The notes: generated by a model not told the origin, from the letters alone. Positions 1-9,084 are shown, counted from the stretch's first letter. The stretch: DNA of 64,000 bases from Pleurocapsa sp. CCALA 161 (GCF_003003995.1 NZ_PVWF01000008.1:1-64000), one strand, 5' to 3'. Program-made: numbers and translations.

Positions 1-77
1 CAAGTAACAAGTAACAAGTAACAAGTAACAAGTAACAAGTAACAAGTAACAAGTAACAAGTAACAAGTAACAAGTAA
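1..77. repeat. 11 tandem copies of the heptamer CAAGTAA
   Basis: Eleven perfect head-to-tail copies of CAAGTAA fill the first 77 bases. The array may extend beyond the left edge. On the other strand the unit reads TTACTTG. The same heptamer forms the variable core of the dispersed element seen near 4.3, 38.5 and 60.5 kb. It is a short tandemly repeated repetitive sequence of the kind common in cyanobacterial intergenic DNA, and no coding function is visible. Confidence 0.95.
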
Positions 78-142
78 AATTCACCATCATCATTAATACA
101 AAGTAACCATAGGGAAATTAATTAAAATGACTATACTACCTA

Positions 143-318
143 TTTGCGAAGCTTATACCATATGCGGAGCGGTGTTCTTTAGGACTACCTACTACCTACT
201 ACCTACTACCTACTACCTACTACCCACGAACAGTTAACTAAACTTGTCCTAATCTGCGGCGGCTTTTGAGTGTGAATCTTCACGTTGTACCCTTGTCCTA
301 AAGGATAAGCTTCGCAAA
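143..318. repeat. Inverted-repeat intergenic element with heptamer core
   Basis: A 14-bp arm TTTGCGAAGCTTAT (143-156) is repeated in perfect inverted orientation at 305-318. Between the arms lie TATGCGGAGCGG, TTTAGGACTACC and an ACTACCT array. A related block (TATGCGAAGCGG followed by CCTTTAGGACTACCT) occurs at 57239-57312. The rest of the gene-free stretch 1-372 shows nothing coding. It looks like a dispersed intergenic repeat with foldback ends; function unknown. Confidence 0.6.
184..225. repeat. ACTACCT heptamer array
   Basis: Five perfect ACTACCT copies are followed by one with a single change (ACTACCC). The same unit occurs three times at 57292-57312 after the same TTTAGG flank. This is a second heptamer family, distinct from CAAGTAA. 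Confidence 0.9.
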
Positions 319-372
319 TGGTATACTCAAAACGCGCCGCTAACTTTGTACGGCTATAGTTTTGTGTAGGGA

Positions 373-972
373 CTATTCGCGATCAGACACTTTTTGGTTT
401 CCTCTAGCCTGTTGCAAAATTGCGGGAGGACTAATTAATAGGGTAATTACTGCAACGAGCAAAACCCCTAAAAGAATTACAGCAGTCCAAAGCGGAAAAG
501 TTAAACCTAAGATAGACAGAGAAATTGAACCTACGGCTTCAATTGTGGCAACGATAAAGTTGCCTAGTCCGCCTGTTATTCCTGTAGAAGCTAGTCTAGT
601 GAAACTAGCCAGAATTTTTGTCAGTCCTGCTGTTCCCCCTCCAGCGATCGCTGCCAATGTCCATTGCAACACTGGATCGGTATGTCCCAAGGTAGCAGCA
701 GTTATGACAGTACCAATGCCGACAGCAATAGGGACTTGAACAGTATCAAGTAGATTATCGACAAACGGAATATAATAGGCAGAAACTTCCAAGATGGTCG
801 CAATTCCCAAAGCGATCGCTGCTTCTTTCGTCCCAACCCATTCAAAACCTGGCGCTAGAGGAAAATGCCCAGACAGAGCCGCTAAACTCATTGCCAAAGG
901 TGGCACAAACACCCGAAAACCACAGGCAGCACTAAGGGTAATTCCTAAACACAGGGCGATAATAACTTCCAT
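373..972 (-). CDS. DUF4126 family membrane protein
   Basis: This 199-aa hydrophobic protein has about five predicted membrane helices: near residues 1-25, 50-70, 80-100, 105-130 and 160-185. The glycine- and alanine-rich pattern, with GFRVFVPPLA near the N-terminus and a central AIAGGGTAGLTK segment, fits the DUF4126 family. That family has no established function. The start is the ATG at 972. The gene is transcribed leftwards, and the next gene on the left is outside the window. Placement in the inner or thylakoid membrane is an inference. Confidence 0.75.
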   Translation of the reverse strand: MEVIIALCLGITLSAACGFRVFVPPLAMSLAALSGHFPLAPGFEWVGTKEAAIALGIATILEVSAYYIPFVDNLLDTVQVPIAVGIGTVITAATLGHTDPVLQWTLAAIAGGGTAGLTKILASFTRLASTGITGGLGNFIVATIEAVGSISLSILGLTFPLWTAVILLGVLLVAVITLLISPPAILQQARGNQKVSDRE

Positions 973-1025
973 TTACTCGATCAAATTAAGATTAAATTTA
1001 AGGTTGTTTAATAATTAGAACAGCT

Positions 1026-1391
1026 TTAATCATCGCCTGGCTCAAAATAGAGGCAACCGCTACAAGGGCCTTCGGGATTAACCGCACAGCGCATAATTTC
1101 TGAACGCGCATTAAAACGACAGTTCGCATTACCAATAGTATAGCGATCGCCTATTTGAGTAGTTTCTTCGGGTCGTTGAGATTCTTGAACGTGAAGAGTT
1201 GCCTTGTCAAAGCGATAGCCACCAACACGGTATTGATAGAAATGGTGGCGTTCTAAAATGGCGTAGGTTTTACCCTCAAAATCCATATAGTTACCTGGCT
1301 GAAGACGACGATCAAGATTAAGTCTGCCAATACATTGACGAGCAGGGGTTAGGATAATTTCTGTTGGTAAAAGGTTCTTCTTGCTCGGCAT
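1026..1391 (-). CDS. DUF6464 family protein
   Basis: This is a 121-aa soluble protein resembling the cyanobacterial DUF6464 family. Its C-terminus carries CRFNAR, a later cysteine, and a CSGC pair in GPCSGCLYFEPGDD. Four cysteines could bind a metal or Fe-S cofactor, but that is inferred only from spacing. The gene lies 53 bp upstream of the DUF4126 gene on the same strand, so the two may be co-transcribed. No biochemical role is known to me. Confidence 0.6.
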   Translation of the reverse strand: MPSKKNLLPTEIILTPARQCIGRLNLDRRLQPGNYMDFEGKTYAILERHHFYQYRVGGYRFDKATLHVQESQRPEETTQIGDRYTIGNANCRFNARSEIMRCAVNPEGPCSGCLYFEPGDD

Positions 1392-1546
1392 GAATACTAA
1401 ATTTCAAGTTTAAACTAGGCAAAAACAATAATGTTTAACGAATAATGTTTAACGGTTATTTTAGCTAACTTAGATCACATATCAATATAACGGTCGTTTT
1501 GGGGAATCATAGGCTCAATACTGCTGTGCTATGGATTGGGTGTGTT

Positions 1547-3493
1547 ATGGAGCAATTGATTATTAAAGCCTTAAAAGCTGCCTGTGGCAATAGAAATATC
1601 AAGTTTCAAGTCATTGTTCAAGATGATCAACTTCATATCTACGCCAATCACAGAAAAGACTATCAGCCCAACTACTTAATTTTAAAAGAAAACGTCGGTG
1701 CTGCGATCGCTTCCTTAGCTTTAGAGAGAATTAACAGCTTTTGGTTATATACCCGTTCTTTGGATCAAGTTGAACCAAATTGGCAGGTCTTTGTCGAATT
1801 ATCTACCCAAGGTCAAGAAATTGAAGACACCTATGGAAATACTGGTGATTTAGAGCATTTAGAATCAGAAATTAATCTTGAAGGTATTGGCAACTTTGAC
1901 TTAATGACTAGCGGTACGACAGGAGAGGCAGAATTACTGTTAGATCAAGATGAGTCGCAAAAAACTTTGCTACAAACAGGTGAGTTTGCTCAAACAAATA
2001 GTCACAGTAATGGTGATAGTGGATTGCTACAGGATCAGGGTTTAATTCATGGTCGCTTTTTAAGAGAAACAGATATTCATACTTTTTCTACTTCTGCCTC
2101 ATTGAGCGATACCACTGAAGCTGCTAATTTTTCTGCCCACAATAATTTAGCTCAATACTGCTTTATTAGTAACCCAGAGTTACTCACAGGAAAGAAAGCC
2201 AATCCTAGTAAAACAGTGATGCGGTTAGTTAAATTTTTTCATTATCTATCTACTAGCGATCAACAGCAGCTACCGCCAATTTTAGAGAAATATTTTCGCG
2301 AGGGTTTGGTTGATGAAGGAGCAGAAATTTCCCCTGTTATCCAGAATTGGTTAAAACAAATTAGCGCTCTTGATGATCGAGAACGAAATGCATTTGCTCT
2401 GTGGTTAAGTTGCTACTGCTTTGAGCCGACAGCCACCTTAGCAGAATTTAAAACCATCTCGGCTCAAAATATGCCCCAAATGAATATCAAACAAGCTAAT
2501 CGTGCTACAGAATATAGCTTTGTCTCTGTCAGCAATAGTCTTCCTGCATCACCGACAGTAGAGCGAGTCAAGTTAGCAAAATTTCAGCTTCTAACCAGGT
2601 TGAAACAGTTATTGTTACCTGGAATATGGATATCAGCTACGGTGATTATAACCATGCTGGGAATCATTAATCACAACTCCAATACCAATACATCAGCACA
2701 AATTCCTGCTCTTTGTCGCAATGCAATCGGTTCTCCTGAATACTGCCGTTTAGCAGTTAATTTAGCAGGAGAAAAGGCGATCGCTAAAACGCCCAAGAAT
2801 CTTTTTCCCCTAACGGAGGTAACCGAAAGCGTTGCCAAGTATGGCTGTTCCAGATATGCTAACCTCAAAGCAGGTATTGCTCCCGTCAATACCGATCCAG
2901 AAATCACTCCCGTTATCTCCAGTCGTGGCGAACAAGTTTTTCCTCATATCTATGTAGTCGAAGCCCAGCAAAGAAACGCCAATCAGTTAGGCAAGACCAG
3001 GGTGGGATGTGTCTATACTACAGGAGAAGGACAACGATCCCCTAAGAAAATAGCCGCCGATCTAATTCCTGTCAATTGGCCAACAGAACACTATCAAAAA
3101 CAGACTGCACAGGATCATACTCTTGCCTTTGGTAGCTTAACTAAGCCAATTAATCTAGGCTTATCAACAATCTTTGCCGCCTTGGGAATTGCGATCGCCT
3201 CTCGACTAAATCTTGGTTTAAAAATTAATCATACCCACACTATTTATTTAGTAGCTTTAATTCTGGGGATAGTGCAGCTAGCTAATACTCTTTTGATGCC
3301 TACTAACTTCTTGGGGTTATTGGGAGCGATCGCGTTTCCTATTTTAACAATAGCGATCGCCAGCTTATTAATTAAAGATTTTCAACTGAATTGGAACAGC
3401 TATCCTAGCATTGCTCTAAGTGTATTGGCGATCCTGGCGAGCCAATTTTTACTCTATAGTTTTTGCTTAGGCTTAATTAGCAGTTTAGTTTAA
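1547..3493 (+). CDS. Large protein of unknown function with C-terminal membrane domain
   Basis: I do not recognise the family. An ATG at 1547 gives 648 aa; an upstream in-frame TTG at 1499 would add 16 residues but is less likely. The first ~360 residues are soluble and acidic, and begin MEQLIIKALKAACGNRNIKF. One membrane helix follows near residue 360. Next comes a ~150-residue cysteine-containing segment (LCRNAIGSPEYCRLAVNLAG), perhaps extracytoplasmic. The C-terminus has about four more helices. The overall layout (N-terminal sensor-like part, anchor, loop, multi-pass end) suggests a cyanobacterial membrane protein. The gene stands alone between oppositely oriented genes. Confidence 0.6.
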   Translation: MEQLIIKALKAACGNRNIKFQVIVQDDQLHIYANHRKDYQPNYLILKENVGAAIASLALERINSFWLYTRSLDQVEPNWQVFVELSTQGQEIEDTYGNTGDLEHLESEINLEGIGNFDLMTSGTTGEAELLLDQDESQKTLLQTGEFAQTNSHSNGDSGLLQDQGLIHGRFLRETDIHTFSTSASLSDTTEAANFSAHNNLAQYCFISNPELLTGKKANPSKTVMRLVKFFHYLSTSDQQQLPPILEKYFREGLVDEGAEISPVIQNWLKQISALDDRERNAFALWLSCYCFEPTATLAEFKTISAQNMPQMNIKQANRATEYSFVSVSNSLPASPTVERVKLAKFQLLTRLKQLLLPGIWISATVIITMLGIINHNSNTNTSAQIPALCRNAIGSPEYCRLAVNLAGEKAIAKTPKNLFPLTEVTESVAKYGCSRYANLKAGIAPVNTDPEITPVISSRGEQVFPHIYVVEAQQRNANQLGKTRVGCVYTTGEGQRSPKKIAADLIPVNWPTEHYQKQTAQDHTLAFGSLTKPINLGLSTIFAALGIAIASRLNLGLKINHTHTIYLVALILGIVQLANTLLMPTNFLGLLGAIAFPILTIAIASLLIKDFQLNWNSYPSIALSVLAILASQFLLYSFCLGLISSLV

Positions 3494-3522
3494 AACATGA
3501 AGATCTTCAGCTAAATTTTAAT

Positions 3523-4296
3523 TTATCGCTGAAATCCTCCCTCACTTGCTATTGTTTGACCCGTAATCCATTGGGCATAGTCACTATGCAGAAATTGAAC
3601 TAATTTTGCTGCGTCATCAGGAGTCCCCCAACGTCCTGAAGGAAACATTTTGGTAACTTCATCATAAGCAACTCCGCTAAGATAACTAGTGTCTGTGGGA
3701 CCTGGATTAATACAATTGACTCTAATGTTATAGGTTGCCAAAGCTACTGAAGCTTGGGTACATAATCCTCGAATTGCCTCTTTCGATACAGCATAAGCAA
3801 TTTCATTAATCATCGGACCTAAATATTGTCCACTGGTAAAAAGAGTAATAGCACCTCCTCGCTCTGGCTCAATTTGTTGGGCAAATGCTTGAATCATCAG
3901 CATAGAAGACCTTACATTGACATTAAAATGCTTGTCAATATTTTCTGCCGTACAATCAAAAATAGTAGAGTTTACTGAATAGGCATGATTAAGCACAAGT
4001 CCGTCCAGCTTGCCCAATAATTTCTGAGCATTTTGGATAGCTTTTTTTGGCTCGTTGGGAGCAGATAAATCGCTAGGACTGATTGTTTTTATGTTATATT
4101 CTCTTGCTAAATCAAAACAGAAATCCAGAGAAGCATCTGGATATGATCTATTGGCATCGTATTGCGGATTGCCATGGGTTACGACGTTAGCGCCTGCTTG
4201 CACACATATTTTGGCGATCGCAGCACCGATACCCGATGCTCGACTAACCCCTGTGATCAAGATATTTTTATGCTGGAGGGATAAATTATTGTCCAT
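3523..4296 (-). CDS. SDR family oxidoreductase
   Basis: This 257-aa protein has the classical short-chain dehydrogenase/reductase layout. A cofactor-binding TGVSRASGIGAAIA lies near residue 15. The NNAG position reads NHAYS. The active-site YAVSK tetrad segment lies near residue 168, followed by NIRVNCINPGPTDT. It most resembles FabG-like 3-oxoacyl reductases, but the changed NNAG motif makes the substrate uncertain. The gene converges with the large membrane protein, with only 30 bp between stops, where the self-complementary TGAAGATCTTCA lies. Confidence 0.85.
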   Translation of the reverse strand: MDNNLSLQHKNILITGVSRASGIGAAIAKICVQAGANVVTHGNPQYDANRSYPDASLDFCFDLAREYNIKTISPSDLSAPNEPKKAIQNAQKLLGKLDGLVLNHAYSVNSTIFDCTAENIDKHFNVNVRSSMLMIQAFAQQIEPERGGAITLFTSGQYLGPMINEIAYAVSKEAIRGLCTQASVALATYNIRVNCINPGPTDTSYLSGVAYDEVTKMFPSGRWGTPDDAAKLVQFLHSDYAQWITGQTIASEGGFQR

Positions 4297-4308
4297 TTTT
4301 TAACTAAT

Positions 4309-4388
4309 TTTGATGAAATCAGAATAACTTGTTACTTATTACTTGTTACTCAATTTTTTAAGCAACCTATCTGAAACGGATTTAGTAT
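4309..4388. repeat. Truncated copy of the dispersed foldback element
   Basis: This 80-bp stretch matches the inner and right part of the elements at 38478-38606 and 60444-60590. Shared parts are GATGAAATC at the left, the TTACTTG heptamers, CTCAATTTTTTAAG, and the terminal CGGATTTAGTAT. The other terminal repeat is missing. It lies directly upstream of the SDR start codon. The rest of the 340-bp gap to 4638 holds the terminator at 4501-4533 and its candidate short transcript. Confidence 0.7.
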
Positions 4389-4429
4389 AAGCAACCCGAT
4401 CGGGGTTTGTGATCGAGATCATAGTTTTT

Positions 4430-4533
4430 AATTAGAAAATAGAACATATTAGAGAAGAGATAGAGCTATGCAACAGATACTCTCTGTTACATCTATAAAT
4501 AATCCCTCAGTTTGGTACCTGGGGGATTTTTTT
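4430..4533 (+). ncRNA. Candidate small RNA ending in an orphan terminator
   Basis: No plus-strand gene precedes the strong terminator at 4501-4533; the upstream gene is divergent and starts at 4296. The preceding ~70 bases contain a small hairpin (AACAG, loop, CTGTT, about 4474-4491). This suggests either a short independent RNA or a terminated leader of the DisA_N gene, whose start lies ~100 bp downstream. The sequence lacks the conserved single-stranded motif I associate with Yfr1. The 5' end is a guess. Confidence 0.4.
4501..4533 (+). terminator. Rho-independent terminator
   Basis: A 10-bp stem (AATCCCTCAG paired with CTGGGGGATT, with one G-U pair) encloses the loop TTTGGTAC and runs directly into seven Ts. 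It is the cleanest intrinsic terminator in the window, yet no plus-strand coding gene lies before it. Confidence 0.85.
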
Positions 4534-4637
4534 GGGCAAATAGTCAAAAAATAGTTGTTTAAAACTTTGATATCTAACAAGATAAACTTTATATAAGCCT
4601 CGACTAGCAATCAGAGCGAACCTGTATCTCTAATGAC

Positions 4638-6143
4638 ATGGATAACTCAATGCAAACCAAAATATTTATGTGGCGCTGGCAACATACATTCCAAGCTGCG
4701 GTCAAAAATCTACTCGAAAATATTCTAGAGATTCTAGAGCTACCAATCGCCTCAAATATTTTTGTTATAGGTATTCCCATCGCTACTCAAAAAGTACCCG
4801 AAATCTTATTTCACCAGGAAAACTGTGGCTTTATTGCTGATGACTTTGAGCAGGTATTTTCTCTGGCAAAACAGAACTTTGATAATGATCCTGAACTCTT
4901 CTTTTTTAAGAGTGTCAGCCATCTTAATCAGGCTCATCGAGATTCACTTTATCCCAAAGCTTTACGCTCTGCCGTGCAGTCAATTCTTCAGCAAGCCGAT
5001 CTCCAACGAGAACAGATTTCCTTTTGTAGCTTGCCGATTCAGAAAAACGATCACTGGATTATTACGGTAATTCAGCTTCAACAGCAGGACTTTAATAGTC
5101 AATATTGCCTAAACAAAGTAACCCACGAACTGCATTCGATGCAGGAGTATCGGATTGATCGCTGTTTTTTAGAAGCCTTAATTTATCAGGTATTGAAAGA
5201 AGGTGAGCTGGAATTACAAAGTTTATCCGCAGGGAATACTTTATCTCTGGCTAACTCGGAGAGGGTGATCGAAGATGCTGCTGCTAGTCTGCTGCAATCA
5301 ATAGAAGTGCATATCAACCAATGGCATCAAGTCGATTTATTATCTTTTGCTAATGCGATCGCAGCAGAACGTTATGAAGGTGCTGCGAGTGAGGGAAGAT
5401 TAATTATCTGTCCTAAAGATCATCCTGATATTGCAGCTAAGGTTAAATTGGCTGCGCCGATTAAAATCTACAATTATCGCGGAATTCGTAAGCTCTTGGA
5501 GGTATCTAGTAATAAGCTGGCTTTGCTCTGTGATATTGAAACTGTCTGGGGATTAGGACTGCCTTTGGATACTTATCAACCTAGTCGCGAAAATTTGTTT
5601 GAAATTCGATTTGCTGAACATCAAACCTGGGAATTGGTTCATGCAGAAAATATTATGTTGCGGGTTAAGTATCGACAGGCAAGACTACCTAGAACGCGCT
5701 TTGATCGGCAACTGTTTTGCAACCATGTCGATCAATTGTTTCAAGTCAACTCCACTACAGCAAATTTGTTAGTTAAAGCAGTAGAAGCGGCGATCGAGCA
5801 GCGTCACGGTACGATGTTAGTGATTACTCCAGAAGCAGAATCAGAAACCCATAGATTAGCTGCTCAAAGTACTGTGATTGAACCAGTGATTGTCTCCCAA
5901 AGTATTATTTCTCATCTATCTAATATTGACGGGGCAATTTTGCTTTCGCCAGAAGGAATTATTCATTCTTTTGGTGTGATTTTAGATGGACAAGCTTCCA
6001 AAAACGGTAGTTCGGCTAGGGGTGCTAGGTATAACTCTGCCATTCGCTATATTGATGAAATGAGCCGTAAAGTTAATTGTTTGGCGCTGATTGTGTCGGA
6101 AGATGGTTACGTTGACCTATATTCTACTTTAACCAATCAATAA
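4638..6143 (+). CDS. DisA_N (diadenylate-cyclase-like) domain protein
   Basis: This 501-aa protein has a long N-terminal region (~1-410) without a recognised domain. Its C-terminal ~75 residues resemble the DisA nucleotide-binding (DAC) domain that makes cyclic di-AMP. The conserved DGA motif is present at residues 431-433 in a DGAILLSPEG strand, and the domain ends ALIVSEDGYVDLY. The second catalytic motif, usually RHR in GTRHRAA, reads RYN in GARYNSA (residues 464-466), so cyclase activity is doubtful or altered. It may belong to the bacterial DisA_N group with separate sensor-like N-terminal regions. The start ATG at 4638 follows the orphan terminator by about 100 bp. Confidence 0.7.
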   Translation: MDNSMQTKIFMWRWQHTFQAAVKNLLENILEILELPIASNIFVIGIPIATQKVPEILFHQENCGFIADDFEQVFSLAKQNFDNDPELFFFKSVSHLNQAHRDSLYPKALRSAVQSILQQADLQREQISFCSLPIQKNDHWIITVIQLQQQDFNSQYCLNKVTHELHSMQEYRIDRCFLEALIYQVLKEGELELQSLSAGNTLSLANSERVIEDAAASLLQSIEVHINQWHQVDLLSFANAIAAERYEGAASEGRLIICPKDHPDIAAKVKLAAPIKIYNYRGIRKLLEVSSNKLALLCDIETVWGLGLPLDTYQPSRENLFEIRFAEHQTWELVHAENIMLRVKYRQARLPRTRFDRQLFCNHVDQLFQVNSTTANLLVKAVEAAIEQRHGTMLVITPEAESETHRLAAQSTVIEPVIVSQSIISHLSNIDGAILLSPEGIIHSFGVILDGQASKNGSSARGARYNSAIRYIDEMSRKVNCLALIVSEDGYVDLYSTLTNQ

Positions 6144-6168
6144 TCAAGTCATCGCTAATTTTACTTTG

Positions 6169-7098
6169 CTAACCCAATAATGTTTGTTGATTTAATAGCT
6201 GCTGAAAACTTTCTTTATTGGGTAAAGAAGACTGAGCGCCATTTTTGGTTACGGCTAAAGCTCCTCCTACCGTTGCCCACAGCAGCGCCTCCTCAATTTT
6301 CTTGCCTGATGCCAAACCTGCTGCTAAACAACCATTAAAAGCATCGCCCGCAGCTACTGTATCGACTACAGGTACATCAATTGGTTTAATCCAATAGCTT
6401 TCTAGTTGGTTACTGTACAGTGAGCCTTGGCTTCCCAAAGTAACAATGACATTTTTAGCGCCCATTTGATGTAGAGAAGATGCTGCTTGTCTAGCGGTAG
6501 TAACGCCATCTACAGTAAAACCTACTAGCTGACTGGCTTCAATTTCATTGGGGGTAATGATGTCTACTAGGCTATATAGTTCTTCGGGTAAATTGGAGGT
6601 AACTGGGGCAGGATCTAAGATTAGCAAGCAGTTGTGAGCTTTTGCTTCTCTAGCTGCGGTTAAAACAGTGGCAAGAGGAATACCGAGTTCTAGCAAGACA
6701 ATTTTAGCTTGGGGCAGTAGGTTGTTAAACTGCTTAATTTCTGGCTCTCTCACTAAGTTATTAGCACCACCTGCACAGGCAATAGTATTTGCACCGTAGC
6801 GATCAACAACGATGGACGCAACGCCTGAATAGGTATGAGGATTAATTGTAATGCTGTCTGTGTTGACCCCAGATGATTGCAAACTGTTGATTAAAGTTTG
6901 ACCAAAAATATCATCTCCAACCTGCCCAACTACACTGACAGGAACACCCAACTTGGCGATCGCTACTGCTTGATTTGCTGCCTTTCCTCCAGCAAACGAA
7001 AAAAAGCGATCGCCAATCACCGTTTCTCCCTTTGCTGGCAGATGAGCCACTTCGACTACTAAATCTAGATTTATACTGCCAAAGACAACTACGGTCAT
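6169..7098 (-). CDS. rbsK: Ribokinase
   Basis: This 309-aa PfkB-family sugar kinase phosphorylates ribose to ribose 5-phosphate with ATP. The N-terminal GSINLDLVV strand, the substrate-binding GGKAANQAVA (near residue 37), and the C-terminal anion-hole and catalytic segment DTVAAGDAFNG (near residue 246) are all present. The length is normal for ribokinase. The assignment to ribose rather than another sugar rests on overall similarity. The gene is convergent with the DisA_N gene and sits 68 bp downstream of secG on the same strand. Confidence 0.88.
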   Translation of the reverse strand: MTVVVFGSINLDLVVEVAHLPAKGETVIGDRFFSFAGGKAANQAVAIAKLGVPVSVVGQVGDDIFGQTLINSLQSSGVNTDSITINPHTYSGVASIVVDRYGANTIACAGGANNLVREPEIKQFNNLLPQAKIVLLELGIPLATVLTAAREAKAHNCLLILDPAPVTSNLPEELYSLVDIITPNEIEASQLVGFTVDGVTTARQAASSLHQMGAKNVIVTLGSQGSLYSNQLESYWIKPIDVPVVDTVAAGDAFNGCLAAGLASGKKIEEALLWATVGGALAVTKNGAQSSLPNKESFQQLLNQQTLLG

Positions 7099-7166
7099 TG
7101 TTTATTTTAAAATTAATCGTGACTGTTTACTAATGATTGTTTGCTAGTGATTTTGAGCAGAAAGTT

Positions 7167-7403
7167 TTAACCAATCCAGCCAGCACTCAACACTACAGTT
7201 AAAGTAATAAAACCAATTCCCAAGCCCCAGGTAATCCGATTTAAAGCATTCTCGGCACTTTTGGTACTAGTAAACATCTGTGACTGTCCACCTATACCGC
7301 CTAAACCATCTCCTTTAGGACTGTGTAGCAGAATTAAAACAATTGTAAGTAACCCACAAACTGCCCAGATAATCTGTGTTATTTGATATACGTTCATGAT
7401 CAA
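7167..7403 (-). CDS. secG: Preprotein translocase subunit SecG
   Basis: This 78-aa protein has the two-helix SecG layout: a helix at ~9-26, the conserved cytoplasmic loop HSPKGDGLGGIGG, then a second helix at ~56-76. SecG is the small subunit of the SecYEG channel and stimulates protein export across the cytoplasmic and thylakoid membranes. It follows gpmI on the minus strand, an order seen in several cyanobacteria. Confidence 0.93.
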   Translation of the reverse strand: MIMNVYQITQIIWAVCGLLTIVLILLHSPKGDGLGGIGGQSQMFTSTKSAENALNRITWGLGIGFITLTVVLSAGWIG

Positions 7404-7485
7404 AATTTAATTTGTCTGATTTGAATTTAATGATAACTATTGTATGCTGCCGACAGAGCCATATTCAAACAAAAAAAAGCTACAG

Positions 7486-9084
7486 CTACATTGAGATCTT
7501 GATTGGCGTCCGATTTGGTTTTGCCTCATAGATCGCTGGCTCAATCAAAGACTGCCCAGTCATTTCTTCTGGCTGAGGAATCTGTAATATTTCTAAAATA
7601 GTGGGGGCAACATCTGCCAAGCAACCGTTTTCTCGTAAAGGAACATCTGCGCCATGTCCGATGATTTTTCTGGCTTCTCCCTCGACTAAAATAAAGGGAA
7701 CTGGGTTAGTTGTGTGGGCTGTCCAAGGGTTGCCATCTTCATCTCGCATATACTCGGCGTTACCGTGATCTGCCGTAATCAGTAAAGTTCCACCTGCTTG
7801 ATTAACAGTTTCAATCACTTTACCCAAACAGCGATCTACAGTTTCAATTGCCTTCACGGCCGCCTCAATATTGCCCGTATGCCCCACCATATCTGGATTA
7901 GCGTAATTAACTACAATTAGCGCATAAACTCCTTGTTTAACAGCGTTACAAACTGTATCGGTTACCGCTTGAGCAGACATTTCTGGTGCGCGGTCATAAG
8001 TTGCCACCATTGGGCTTCGAGTCAACTCACGATCTTCCCCTTCAAAGGGCAATTCTAAACCACCATTGAAAAAATAGGTGACATGAGGATATTTTTCCGT
8101 TTCTGCGGTACGAAACTGGCGTAAACCTTGATTAGCAATCACCTCGCCCAAAATGTTAGTGAGATTTTGGGGCGGGAAAACTACCTCTGCGGGTGCATTG
8201 GGATCGTATTGGGTAAAGGTAACGAAATGTAGCGGATCGATTTTGCTACGTGCAAACCCATCAAATTTGTCGTTCACAAAGGCGTAGGTTAGCTGTCTTG
8301 AGCGATCAGGACGGAAGTTAAAGAAAATCACTGCATCACCAGATTCGACTGCTCCAGGGGCGATTCTCGTGGGGATGATAAATTCATCGGTGATATCTGA
8401 ACGATAAGATTTTTCTAAAACTTCAGTAGCCGAACAAGGATAAATATTTTCGTTGCGAGTCATGACGTTATAGGCTAACTGGATTCGATCCCAACGGCGA
8501 TCGCGATCCATCGCGTAATAACGACCACTAATAGTTGCAATCCGACCAACGCCAACTTGCTCAATTGCGTCCTGGATCTTGTTTAAGGCCTGAATCCCTT
8601 CCGTTGTGTAGGTATCTCGCCCATCGGTAACTGCATGAATACAAACATCTTTAACATCATTAGCCTTAGCTAAATTAAGTAAGCCAATTAGGTGCTTGAG
8701 GTGAGAATGAACTCCTCCTTCAGAACAAAGCCCCAATAGGTGCAGCTTGCCTCCTGTAGCCTTAACCTGATTACAAGCATCAATTAATATCTGATTATTC
8801 AGCAAAGAACCATCTTCAACCGCATCTGAAATTCTCACTAACTCTTGAGGAACTACTCTTCCCGCCCCCAAGTTTAAATGTCCAACTTCGGAGTTTCCCA
8901 TCTGACCATCGGGTAATCCTACTGCTTTTCCTGATGTCTTAATCAACGTATGGGGATATGCGTACTGCAAACTAGTAAATACTGGAGTTTTAGCTGTAGC
9001 AATAGCATTTGCTTCTGTTGATTCGCGATGACCCCAACCATCTAAGATAGCTAGTACCACTGGAGATACAGGTGCTTGAACCAT
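7486..9084 (-). CDS. gpmI: 2,3-bisphosphoglycerate-independent phosphoglycerate mutase
   Basis: This 532-aa enzyme interconverts 3- and 2-phosphoglycerate in glycolysis and the exit path from the Calvin cycle. It belongs to the alkaline phosphatase superfamily and uses two Mn ions. The N-terminal metal-binding ILDGWGHRE, the phosphoserine site GQMGNSEVGHLNLGAG, the VTDGRDT segment and the C-terminal TADHGNAEYM metal site are all intact. The length is normal. It lies upstream of secG on the same strand. Confidence 0.96.
   Translation of the reverse strand: MVQAPVSPVVLAILDGWGHRESTEANAIATAKTPVFTSLQYAYPHTLIKTSGKAVGLPDGQMGNSEVGHLNLGAGRVVPQELVRISDAVEDGSLLNNQILIDACNQVKATGGKLHLLGLCSEGGVHSHLKHLIGLLNLAKANDVKDVCIHAVTDGRDTYTTEGIQALNKIQDAIEQVGVGRIATISGRYYAMDRDRRWDRIQLAYNVMTRNENIYPCSATEVLEKSYRSDITDEFIIPTRIAPGAVESGDAVIFFNFRPDRSRQLTYAFVNDKFDGFARSKIDPLHFVTFTQYDPNAPAEVVFPPQNLTNILGEVIANQGLRQFRTAETEKYPHVTYFFNGGLELPFEGEDRELTRSPMVATYDRAPEMSAQAVTDTVCNAVKQGVYALIVVNYANPDMVGHTGNIEAAVKAIETVDRCLGKVIETVNQAGGTLLITADHGNAEYMRDEDGNPWTAHTTNPVPFILVEGEARKIIGHGADVPLRENGCLADVAPTILEILQIPQPEEMTGQSLIEPAIYEAKPNRTPIKISM

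Noticed and set aside
1-77. Repeat array as a CRISPR
   Set aside because: The units are 7 bp, contiguous and without spacers. The same applies to all other heptamer arrays.
362-1018. Plus-strand frames opposite the DUF4126 gene
   Set aside because: They are antisense shadows of a gene with clear membrane-protein character.
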